Notes under the pieces: model-generated
Seen by the model: the letters and a program-made list of their open reading frames with translations, nothing else
Told to the model about the DNA's origin: nothing
Databases searched by the model: none
Part shown: piece by piece, positions 1 through 6,691 of the stretch
How positions within the stretch are numbered: position 1 is the first letter of the stretch
Layout of the letters: each line of letters starts with the position of its first letter
DNA from: Clostridia bacterium
GTDB taxonomy: Bacteria > Bacillota > Clostridia > Oscillospirales > UBA644
Direction of reading: 5' to 3'
DNA length: 8,148 nt
Assembly: GCA_017424085.1 (NCBI GenBank)
Contig: JAFPBP010000323.1
Coordinates: forward strand, 1 to 8,148
Program-made: the position numbers and the translations under genes

Positions 1-539
1 AGGCGGTTCAGGGATCTTGCCATAGCGGCGGGATCTCCCTTGGGAAAATCCACCCGCCCCATAGTGCCTTGAAACAGGGTATCGCCCGAGAAGAGAATTC
101 CGCCCTCTTCCCAATGGAAGCAGGTGGACCCGGGGGTGTGTCCGGGAGTGTGAAGCACGGTCAGCACGAGCTCCTCCCCGTCGCCCCCCAGGCAGATCTT
201 GTCCCCGTCCTTCAGTCGATGGGTGCAAGCAAAATCGGTGCGCCACGCGGGATTGTAGTCGTCGGTGCCGGGGCAACGTAAGGGGTTGCAGTTGAGGAAT
301 TCCTCGTCGTTTTCGTGCAGATATACCCTCGGAGAGAATCGATCGCACAGATCGCCCAATGCGCCCGTGTGGTCGATGTGTCCGTGGGTGAGAAGAATAT
401 CTGTGATGGGAAGATCCCCGCAGAAGCGCAGGATCTTTTCGGGGGTGTCACCGGGATCAACGACCGCCACCCGATCGGAAAAGATCAGAAGATAGCAGTT
501 TGTGACCAGGGATCCCAAAAGAATACGGCGTACGGTCAC
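1..539 (-). CDS. MBL-fold metallo-hydrolase (glyoxalase II-like), C-terminus cut by window edge
   Basis: Partial protein of 179 visible residues, open to the left window edge. It has the metallo-beta-lactamase-fold zinc-site motifs in order: THGHIDH at residues 51-57 (HxHxDH), the third metal histidine in HTPGHTPGS at 130-138, and SGDTLF at 151-156 with the bridging aspartate at 153, followed by GRVDFP, typical of the glyoxalase II-like branch. The last metal histidine, usually some tens of residues further on, lies outside the window. The N-terminus (LLGSLVTNCYLL) resembles the family's usual G-x-x-x-TNCY opening strand, which supports the GTG start. The GTG overlaps the dtd TGA stop (GTGA), and a GAGGAG lies 11 bases upstream inside dtd, so translation is probably coupled. 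Such hydrolases commonly follow dtd in Bacillota; the physiological substrate is not established, though thioesters such as S-lactoylglutathione-like compounds are known for relatives. Family assignment is firm, substrate unknown. Confidence 0.9.
   Translation of the reverse strand, partial: MTVRRILLGSLVTNCYLLIFSDRVAVVDPGDTPEKILRFCGDLPITDILLTHGHIDHTGALGDLCDRFSPRVYLHENDEEFLNCNPLRCPGTDDYNPAWRTDFACTHRLKDGDKICLGGDGEELVLTVLHTPGHTPGSTCFHWEEGGILFSGDTLFQGTMGRVDFPKGDPAAMARSLNR
536..539 (-). other. GTGA stop/start overlap of dtd and the MBL-fold gene
   Basis: On the minus strand the bases read GTGA: GTG starts the hydrolase and TGA ends dtd. This four-base overlap is a standard arrangement for termination-reinitiation and supports co-expression of the two proteins. 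Confidence 0.85.
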
Positions 540-988
540 TTTTTCATCAGCTCCTCGGTGTCCATCAGAATGGTTACGGGTCCGTCGCAAATGATCTCGA
601 TCTGCATATCCGCTCCGAACACGCCCGTTTTCGTGGGCAGATGCTCCGCCATGCGGGCGCAGAAATAGTCGTACAACGGCTCTGCGATCTCGGGACGGGC
701 GGCGCCGCCGAAATAGGGTCGGTTCCCCTCGGCGCAGGAGCCCAGCAAGGTGAACTGGGACACCACCATTACCTCCGCCTTTGCTGTTAGCGGAGACAAA
801 TTCATTTTCCCGTTTTCATCTTCAAAAATGCGCATGTTCGCGCATTTCTTTACCAAAAAATCCGCTTCCCGCTCGGTATCGTCGGGCGCTACGCCCAACA
901 GGATCAGCATCCCCGCCTCACACTTGGAATGGGGGATCCCGTCGGCGGTGAGTGCCGCGCGGCGGATGCGTTGAATGACTGCTTTCAT
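536..988 (-). CDS. dtd: D-aminoacyl-tRNA deacylase
   Basis: A 150-residue protein, the normal length for bacterial DTD. It hydrolyses D-amino acids (classically D-Tyr, also achiral glycine) from mischarged tRNA in the cytoplasm, recycling the tRNA and protecting translation. Seen directly: the N-terminal strand MKAVIQRIRRA, the SQFTLL active-site motif at residues 77-82, the GNRPYF segment at 88-93, and the Gly-cisPro motif GPVT at 136-139, the two motifs that form the active site at the dimer interface in the known family. The ATG at 988 was chosen because it gives the canonical N-terminus; the frame stays open far upstream but that part overlaps rel in another frame and is not coding. The gene starts 5 bases after the rel stop with only a weak AGAGAG 12 bases upstream, so translation probably depends partly on coupling to rel. 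The stop overlaps the next gene's GTG. Confidence 0.96.
   Translation of the reverse strand: MKAVIQRIRRAALTADGIPHSKCEAGMLILLGVAPDDTEREADFLVKKCANMRIFEDENGKMNLSPLTAKAEVMVVSQFTLLGSCAEGNRPYFGGAARPEIAEPLYDYFCARMAEHLPTKTGVFGADMQIEIICDGPVTILMDTEELMKK
551..556 (-). promoter_or_regulatory. Ribosome binding site for the MBL-fold hydrolase
   Basis: GAGGAG on the minus strand lies inside the last codons of dtd, 11 bases before the GTG at 539. The spacing is a little long, but this is the only purine-rich Shine-Dalgarno-like element near that start and it supports the GTG over any internal ATG. Confidence 0.5.
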
Positions 989-993
989 ATCGG

Positions 994-3132
994 TTACGAT
1001 CTCTCTACTTTCAAAACGTCCTTCAGCTTGCGGAGCCGCTTTGCAACGATCTCCAGATGGGACAGACTGTGAACCTCGATGTTCAGCACCACCCGTACGT
1101 CGCCGTGGGGCATCTGCTGCATGGAAAGGCCTCGGGTCATGATGTGCATCTGCGCCAGCGCCGAGGAGATATCTGCCATCAGATCGATGCGATTGAGGGC
1201 GTCCAGGGTCAGCGCTGCGTTGAAGTATTCGTTCTCCGCTTCCTCCCAATGGACCTTCACCAGTCGTCCGGGCTCGATGCCCTTCAGATGGGGACAGCTT
1301 GCCTGATGGACCGTGACCCCGTTTCCGCGGGTAATGAAGCCCACGATCTCGTCTCCGGGCACGGGCACACAGCAGCCTGCCAGACGCACCAGACAGTTGT
1401 CGATGTCGTCCACCACCACGCCACCCGTGGTCTTGCGGACAGGTCGCACCACCTGCTGCTCGGGCTCGGTCTGCTTGCGGATCATGCGGCTGTAGTCCAC
1501 CTTCAGCTTGGGCAGGATCTTGGAGATGGAAACGGCTCCGTAGCCGATGGCGGCATAGAGATCGTCCTGGGTCTCCAGACCGTAGCGGCTGAGAATGGGC
1601 GCAAACAGCTCCTTCTCGTCCACGTTCGCAACGTTGATGAGGCTGCGTCTCATTTCCCGATCCAGATCGGCTCGGCCCTGCTGGATGTTTTCTTCCCGCT
1701 TTTCCTTCTTGAACCATTGACGGATCTTCGCCTTTGCCTCGTTGGTCTTGACCAGATTCAGCCAGTCACGGGAGGGACCGCCCGAGGTGTCGGAGGTGAG
1801 GATCTCTACCACGTCTCCGTTCTGCATGCGGGAGGTCAACTCCACGATCCGTCCGTTGATCTTGGCTCCGATCATCTTGTTGCCCACCTGAGTGTGAATC
1901 GCGTAGGCAAAGTCGATGACCGTGGAATCGGCGTGCAGGGTGATGATATCCCCCTTGGGGGTGGATACGAAGACCTGATCGGCAAACAGGTCGATCTTGA
2001 AGGTCTTCATGAAGTCGTCCGCGTCGTTTACGTCGCTCTGCACCTCCAGAAGCTTGCGGACCCAGGACAGCTTTTCGTCCAGAGGATCCTTGCCGATGCG
2101 CCCCGTTTTGTATTTCCAGTGGGCGGCAATACCCAGCTCCGCAATGCGGTGCATTTCCTGTGTGCGGACCTGAATTTCAAACAAATATCCCTCGAAGGAT
2201 ACGGTGGTATGCAGGGATTGGTACATGTTGGGCTTGGGGGTTGCGATGTAATCCTTCAACCGCCCCGGAATGGCGGTGAACAGATCGTGCATCAGCCCCA
2301 GCACGTTATAGCATTCGGTGGTTTTGTCCACGATGATGCGGAAGGCGTACAGATCGTAGATCTCGTCGAATTCCTTGTTCTGCTTGAACATCTTGCGGTA
2401 AATGCTGTAGATGTGCTTGATTCGGCTTTCGATGGTGGCCTTGATGCCCTCTCGCTCCAGGCTTTCGGTGATCATCTTTTTGATGCGGGTGAAGCGTTCG
2501 TTGTTTTCGTGGAAGACCTCCAGATCGTTTACGATCTCCTCGTATCCGATGGGGTCGATGTACTTCAGCGCCGTGTCCTCCAGCTCGGATTTCAGGTTCT
2601 GGATACCGAGACGGTGGGCAAGAGGCGCATAGACCTCCAGCGTCTCGATGGCTTTCATGCGCTTTTTGTCCTCGGTCTGATACTCCAGCGTCCGCATGTT
2701 ATGCAGTCGGTCCGCCAGCTTGATCATGATCACGCGGATGTCCTTCGCCATGGCAAGGAGCATCTTGCGCAGATTCTCTACCTGCTGCTCCTCTTTGGAG
2801 GTATAGTTGATCCGTCCCAGCTTCGTGACCCCGTCCACCAGCTCGGCAATTTCGGGGGAGTAGCGCTGGGCAACGTCTTCCTTTGTGACCTCCGTGTCTT
2901 CTACCACGTCGTGAAGCAGGCTTGCAATGATGCACGCCTCGTCCATGCCGTAGGACATGAGGATTTTCCCTACCTCCAGAGGATGGATCAGGTAGGGCTC
3001 TCCCGATTTTCGGAGCTGACCGTGGTGCATTTCCGCGGCAAATTCCGCCGCATCCCGCAGTTTATCGGTGTTGTAGCGTACTCCGCTTTCCTCCGCCGTT
3101 TGGAGGAATTCATTGATGAGTGTTTCGTACAT
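994..3132 (-). CDS. relA: Bifunctional (p)ppGpp synthetase/hydrolase (long RSH, Rel)
   Basis: A 712-residue long-form RSH protein that makes (p)ppGpp from ATP and GDP/GTP when ribosomes sense uncharged tRNA, and also degrades it. Domains in order: HD hydrolase (about 25-180) with its metal ligands apparent as H50, H74-D75 and D141 plus E78-D79; synthetase (about 235-345) with FDEIYDLYAFR, PKPNMYQSLHTTV and EIQVRT; TGS (about 383-446); a Cys-rich zinc-finger-like segment with CCVPVPGD at 587-594 and HQASC at 609-613; and a C-terminal ACT domain (about 635-712). The loop RLKD at 291-294 is the RxKD signature of bifunctional enzymes, not the acidic ExDD of RelA specialists, and the HD residues are intact, so both activities are expected. 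It starts 6 bases after recJ, with a weak AGAGAT 8 bases before the ATG. In Bacillota the gene is named rel or relA. Nothing is missing relative to the family. Confidence 0.97.
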   Translation of the reverse strand: MYETLINEFLQTAEESGVRYNTDKLRDAAEFAAEMHHGQLRKSGEPYLIHPLEVGKILMSYGMDEACIIASLLHDVVEDTEVTKEDVAQRYSPEIAELVDGVTKLGRINYTSKEEQQVENLRKMLLAMAKDIRVIMIKLADRLHNMRTLEYQTEDKKRMKAIETLEVYAPLAHRLGIQNLKSELEDTALKYIDPIGYEEIVNDLEVFHENNERFTRIKKMITESLEREGIKATIESRIKHIYSIYRKMFKQNKEFDEIYDLYAFRIIVDKTTECYNVLGLMHDLFTAIPGRLKDYIATPKPNMYQSLHTTVSFEGYLFEIQVRTQEMHRIAELGIAAHWKYKTGRIGKDPLDEKLSWVRKLLEVQSDVNDADDFMKTFKIDLFADQVFVSTPKGDIITLHADSTVIDFAYAIHTQVGNKMIGAKINGRIVELTSRMQNGDVVEILTSDTSGGPSRDWLNLVKTNEAKAKIRQWFKKEKREENIQQGRADLDREMRRSLINVANVDEKELFAPILSRYGLETQDDLYAAIGYGAVSISKILPKLKVDYSRMIRKQTEPEQQVVRPVRKTTGGVVVDDIDNCLVRLAGCCVPVPGDEIVGFITRGNGVTVHQASCPHLKGIEPGRLVKVHWEEAENEYFNAALTLDALNRIDLMADISSALAQMHIMTRGLSMQQMPHGDVRVVLNIEVHSLSHLEIVAKRLRKLKDVLKVERS

Positions 3133-3138
3133 AGCTGC

Positions 3139-5202
3139 TTATCTCTTTTCCGGAGTTGAGATTTTTTCCCAGTCGTGGGCTTTGCAAAGGTCCACCTTTT
3201 TGTCGGTTCGGTACAGGGTGATCGAAAGCAGACGATCGTCGTCGTATCGGATCAACCCCAGCTCCTGCATGGTGTCAAGGCAGAGCTTCAGGGTACAATA
3301 GTTTAATTCTGTGCCGCTGCGGTTCCGAACGGCACGGATGATCTGATCGGGGGTTGCTCGCAGGGTGTCCTCGGTTCCGTTTCCCTGTGCCTTTGCCGTA
3401 AGGTAACGGTAGAGCGCAACCATATGGGAGCGGCTGATCCTGCAGCCGTCGGGGAGATCAGCTCCGTCGATTCTGTAGTCACGGTAGGTCTTGCGGTAGA
3501 GCTCGACGGTGGGATCCTCCGAAAACCGAAGGCTTCGGATGGTCACGTTCAGATAGGGGCGTTGGCGGAAGATCCGCTCTGCGATCGTGCAGCACAGATC
3601 GATCCGATCACCCTCGGTACAATCCGAATCCTCGGGAGGATGCCCGAACCACATGGCGGTAAATTCCCGCCCGTTTTTCTCCAGCGTGAAGCGGGTGTGC
3701 TTCCCGCCGCCCACGCCTGTAACCGCGCAGACTCTCAGGTTTTTTGCGCATACGGTGGGGTAGGGGTTCCCGTTTCCGAAGGGCTCCAAAAGGTCCAGCG
3801 CATGAACGAATTCCGAGGTAAATGCGGAATCGTCCGCTTCAAATTCCGCCTCGCAAATGGGGATAAGCGCCTCGTCGGGGATCTGCTCCCGTGCCTTTTG
3901 GGTGATATCCAGTAAAAAGCTTTGATAATTTTCCTTTTTCAGCGTCAGTCCGACCGCCATTTCGTGTCCGCCGAAGTTTTCCAGATAGCGGGAGGATTGA
4001 CTCATCAGCTCGAACAGGTTCACGCCCCGCACGCTTCGCGCCGACCCCTTGGCGGAATCGCCGTCAAAGCAAATGAGCACGCAGGGGCGGGCGTACCGTT
4101 CGGTCAGACGGGAGGCGGCAATGCCGATGACTCCGTTGTGCCAATGCTCGGAGGCGTAGACCATGATCTTTTCCGTGGGATAATTTCCCGCTAAGATCTG
4201 ATCGATGTCCCGAACCACCTGCTGTTCCTTTTCCTTGCGCTCCACGTTGCAGTCGCACAGCCTCTGCGCCAGCGCCTCGGCGCGCGCGGGATTGGTTTCC
4301 AGCAACAGCTCCACCGACACCTTGCAATCGCTGATTCTGCCCGCCGCATTCATGCGGGGAGCCACCTGATAGGCGATCACGTTGGTGTCGATGACCCCGT
4401 CCTCGGATCCGCTGAGCCGCAGAAGTGCGTCAATGCCCGCAGGGCAATTCTTCTCCAGCTGTTGCAGTCCGTAACGGACGATACAGCGGTTTTCGTCTAA
4501 AATGGGCATGATGTCCGCAATGGTTCCGATGGCGGTGATCCCACCGTAGCGGCGGAACGCCTCTTCCGAATTGCGCATGCAGGCGCTGATGAATTTGAAG
4601 ACCACGCCTACCCCTGCCAGCTCGGAAAACGGGTAGGTGGAGTCCCGACGCTTGGGGTTGACCACGGGGCAATCGGGCAGGGTCTCCATGCATTCGTGAT
4701 GGTCGGTCACCACCACGTCCAGCCCAAGGCTTTTTGCATGGGCGATCTCATCTACCGCCGTGGTTCCCGTGTCTACGGTGATCAGAAGGGTCGATCCCGT
4801 GCTTCGGATCGTTTCCATGGCTTCCATATTCAGCCCGTAGCCTTCCTCGGTGCGGGAGGGAATGTAGTAATCCAGCCGATCGGTTCGTTGAGACAGATAT
4901 TGATAGAGAATGACCGTGGAGGTGATTCCGTCCACGTCGTAGTCCCCGTAGATGGTGATCTTTTCTCCTGCCGCAAGGGCTTGCTCCACGCGCGCCACGG
5001 CACGCTCCATGTCGTTGAGCAGGAAGGGATCGTGAAGGTTTTCACGGGGATCGTTCTTGAGAAATTTACGGATGCTTTCCGTATCCCTCAGCCCGCGGTT
5101 CCATAACAGACGTGCCACGGGATCGGGCAAATTACAGTCGGTTCGGATGGCGGCAACGGCTTCTTCGTCCTGTTGTCGCATGATCCACTTTTCATTGGTC
5201 AT
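3139..5202 (-). CDS. recJ: Single-stranded-DNA-specific 5'-3' exonuclease RecJ
   Basis: A 687-residue DHH-superfamily nuclease, longer than the E. coli type (about 577) because of a C-terminal extension. It degrades single-stranded DNA 5' to 3' in recombination and repair, with Mn/Mg. Seen directly: GDYDVDG at 86-92, TVDTGTT at 142-148, TDHHE at 166-170, NPKRR and LAGVGV at 182-200, then the DHHA1 part with HNGVIGIAASRL at 355-366, GSARS at 386-390 and GGHEMAVG at 411-418. An OB-fold-like segment follows (about 480-560), then roughly 120 residues that resemble the extra C-terminal region of Bacillota RecJ; its last part reads like a small helical/winged-helix fold, which is inference. The ATG at 5202 is preferred over Met8 because EKWIMR matches the family's usual KKW opening and AGGGGA lies 9 bases upstream. 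The start is 4 bases after the pncB stop. Confidence 0.96.
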   Translation of the reverse strand: MTNEKWIMRQQDEEAVAAIRTDCNLPDPVARLLWNRGLRDTESIRKFLKNDPRENLHDPFLLNDMERAVARVEQALAAGEKITIYGDYDVDGITSTVILYQYLSQRTDRLDYYIPSRTEEGYGLNMEAMETIRSTGSTLLITVDTGTTAVDEIAHAKSLGLDVVVTDHHECMETLPDCPVVNPKRRDSTYPFSELAGVGVVFKFISACMRNSEEAFRRYGGITAIGTIADIMPILDENRCIVRYGLQQLEKNCPAGIDALLRLSGSEDGVIDTNVIAYQVAPRMNAAGRISDCKVSVELLLETNPARAEALAQRLCDCNVERKEKEQQVVRDIDQILAGNYPTEKIMVYASEHWHNGVIGIAASRLTERYARPCVLICFDGDSAKGSARSVRGVNLFELMSQSSRYLENFGGHEMAVGLTLKKENYQSFLLDITQKAREQIPDEALIPICEAEFEADDSAFTSEFVHALDLLEPFGNGNPYPTVCAKNLRVCAVTGVGGGKHTRFTLEKNGREFTAMWFGHPPEDSDCTEGDRIDLCCTIAERIFRQRPYLNVTIRSLRFSEDPTVELYRKTYRDYRIDGADLPDGCRISRSHMVALYRYLTAKAQGNGTEDTLRATPDQIIRAVRNRSGTELNYCTLKLCLDTMQELGLIRYDDDRLLSITLYRTDKKVDLCKAHDWEKISTPEKR

Positions 5203-5206
5203 CGGG

Positions 5207-6661
5207 TCAGTTCCCCTGCTTCACGTTTGCCTTCATCAAAAGATCTCTCTTGATGTCCCAAAGCTTCTGGGAAAGGTCAACGTAGTACTGTTCGGGGTTT
5301 TCGAAGCGGGCAACCTCCTCCCACAGATGGGAGGTCTGCTCGGCGCAATATTCCTTGATGGCTTTCGCATCGGGAGATTCGTATACCTGCTTGCCCTTTT
5401 CAAAGACGGGAACGAGAAGCTTTTTCGCCGTATAATTCTCGAAGGTCTTGCGCTTCCAGGGGAAATCGGGATGGAACAGCTCGATGGGCTTGGTGAAATC
5501 GAATTCCTCGCCCCGCACTGCGATCAGATCCGCCAGCATTTGTCCCGTGGTGTTGGAGTAAAGGCGCCAGATCTCCTTCTCGCAGGGATTCGTGATCTTT
5601 TCCACGTTTTCGGAGCACTTGATCTTGGGGATCATTTCTCCGTCCTCTTCCACGGCAACCACCTTATAAACGCCGCCGAAGACCGGCTCGCTCTTGGAGG
5701 TGATCAGCCGCTCGCCCACGCCGAAAATATCAACCTGCGCGCCCTGGGACAGAATGTCGCGGATGATGTATTCATCCAGCGAGTTGGAGGCAAAGATCTT
5801 GCAGTCGGTCAGCCCCGCCTCGTCCAGCATCTTGCGGGCTTTCTTGGAAAGATACGCCACGTCGCCCGAGTCGATGCGGATGCCGTTGAGCTTGTAGCCA
5901 CGGGGCTCCAGCACCTCCTTGTGAACGCGGATGGCGTTGGGAATGCCCGATTTGAGCACGTTGTAGGTGTCCACCAAAAGGGTGCAGGCGGTTGGATACT
6001 GCTCTGCGTAGGCACGGAAGGCTTCGTATTCGCTGTCAAACATCTGGATCCAGGAATGTGCCATGGTTCCCACGGCAGGAATGCCGTACAGCTGCTCGCA
6101 GACTGCGCATGCCGTTCCCGCACAGCCCGCAATGTAGGCGGCACGTGCTCCCAGAATGGCGGCGTTGTTTCCCTGTGCGCGGCGAGACCCGAATTCGAAT
6201 ACGGGGCGCCCCTTGGCTGCCTTCACGATGCGGTGAGCCTTGGTCGCAATCAGGGATTGATGGTTGATGGCGATCAGAAGCATGGTCTCCAGCAGCTGCG
6301 CCTGAATGGCGGGCCCCTTTACCGTCACGATGGGCTCGTTGGGGAAGACGGGGGTTCCTTCGGGAATGGCGCGTACGTCGCAGGAAAATTCAAAGGTGGC
6401 AAGATACGCAAGAAACTCCTCGTCAAACAGCTTTTTGGAACGAAGATAGTCAATGTCTTCCTTGGAGAAGTGGAGATTTTTGATGTAATCGATGACCGAT
6501 TGCAAGCCTGCCGCAATGGCAAATCCGCCCTGATCGGGCACCTTGCGGAAATAAAGATCGAAGCAGCTGACGGTGTCTTTTTTTCCGTGCTTCAGATAGC
6601 CGTTGCCCATGGTGAATTCGTAAAAGTCACAGAGCATGGCATCGTTGTAGATGAGATTCAT
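5207..6661 (-). CDS. pncB: Nicotinate phosphoribosyltransferase
   Basis: A 484-residue enzyme, normal for this family. It joins nicotinate to PRPP, with ATP hydrolysis, to give nicotinate mononucleotide: the entry step of the Preiss-Handler NAD salvage route in the cytoplasm. Seen directly: DFYEFTMGNGY at 12-22 (the usual TDFYELTM with C in place of T at residue 11), FEFGSRRAQG at 155-164, GTMAHSW at 198-204 carrying the histidine (202) that is phosphorylated in characterised members, LVDTYN at 229-234, GIRIDSGD at 260-267, ASNSLDEY at 291-298 and FGVGERLITSKSEPVFGGVYK at 313-333. The ATG is fixed by AAAGGAG 7 bases upstream. It is the first gene of the tightly packed run and ends 4 bases before recJ; sharing a transcript with recJ is likely from spacing but there is no obvious functional link. 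Nicotinamide phosphoribosyltransferase is a less likely alternative because the motifs are those of the nicotinate branch. Confidence 0.96.
   Translation of the reverse strand: MNLIYNDAMLCDFYEFTMGNGYLKHGKKDTVSCFDLYFRKVPDQGGFAIAAGLQSVIDYIKNLHFSKEDIDYLRSKKLFDEEFLAYLATFEFSCDVRAIPEGTPVFPNEPIVTVKGPAIQAQLLETMLLIAINHQSLIATKAHRIVKAAKGRPVFEFGSRRAQGNNAAILGARAAYIAGCAGTACAVCEQLYGIPAVGTMAHSWIQMFDSEYEAFRAYAEQYPTACTLLVDTYNVLKSGIPNAIRVHKEVLEPRGYKLNGIRIDSGDVAYLSKKARKMLDEAGLTDCKIFASNSLDEYIIRDILSQGAQVDIFGVGERLITSKSEPVFGGVYKVVAVEEDGEMIPKIKCSENVEKITNPCEKEIWRLYSNTTGQMLADLIAVRGEEFDFTKPIELFHPDFPWKRKTFENYTAKKLLVPVFEKGKQVYESPDAKAIKEYCAEQTSHLWEEVARFENPEQYYVDLSQKLWDIKRDLLMKANVKQGN
5212..5217 (-). promoter_or_regulatory. 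Ribosome binding site for recJ
   Basis: AGGGGA on the minus strand, within the last codons of pncB, 9 bases before the recJ ATG at 5202. It decides the start in favour of the first Met over the internal Met seven codons later. Confidence 0.6.
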
Positions 6662-6691
6662 GATCGTTCTCCTTTATGGAAAGTGAATTGT
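6662..6691 (-). other. 30-base gap between the LRR gene and pncB
   Basis: This is the longest non-coding stretch in the window. It holds the pncB ribosome binding site and nothing else I can support: no GC-rich hairpin with a T-run, and no convincing -35/-10 pair here or in the last codons of the LRR gene. A 4-bp CTTT/AAAG pairing is too weak to call a terminator. Confidence 0.6.
6669..6675 (-). promoter_or_regulatory. Strong ribosome binding site for pncB
   Basis: AAAGGAG on the minus strand, 7 bases before the pncB ATG, the best Shine-Dalgarno match in the window. The downstream genes have weaker sites, consistent with pncB being independently initiated and the later genes being coupled to the gene before them. 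Confidence 0.85.

Noticed and set aside
989..1717. Long N-terminal extension of the dtd frame
   Set aside because: The open frame continues upstream but overlaps rel in another frame, is rich in Arg/Gly/Pro as shadow frames are here, and Dtd normally begins at the MKAVIQR segment.
1057..3159. Plus-strand open frame of 700 codons antisense to rel
   Set aside because: It is the exact codon-register complement of rel, has no recognisable family motifs and is His/Val/Leu/Asp-rich as expected of a shadow. rel itself carries every expected motif.
6662..6691. Small hairpin between the LRR gene and pncB as a terminator or attenuator
   Set aside because: The only pairing is 4 A/T-rich base pairs with no following T-run, too weak to support.
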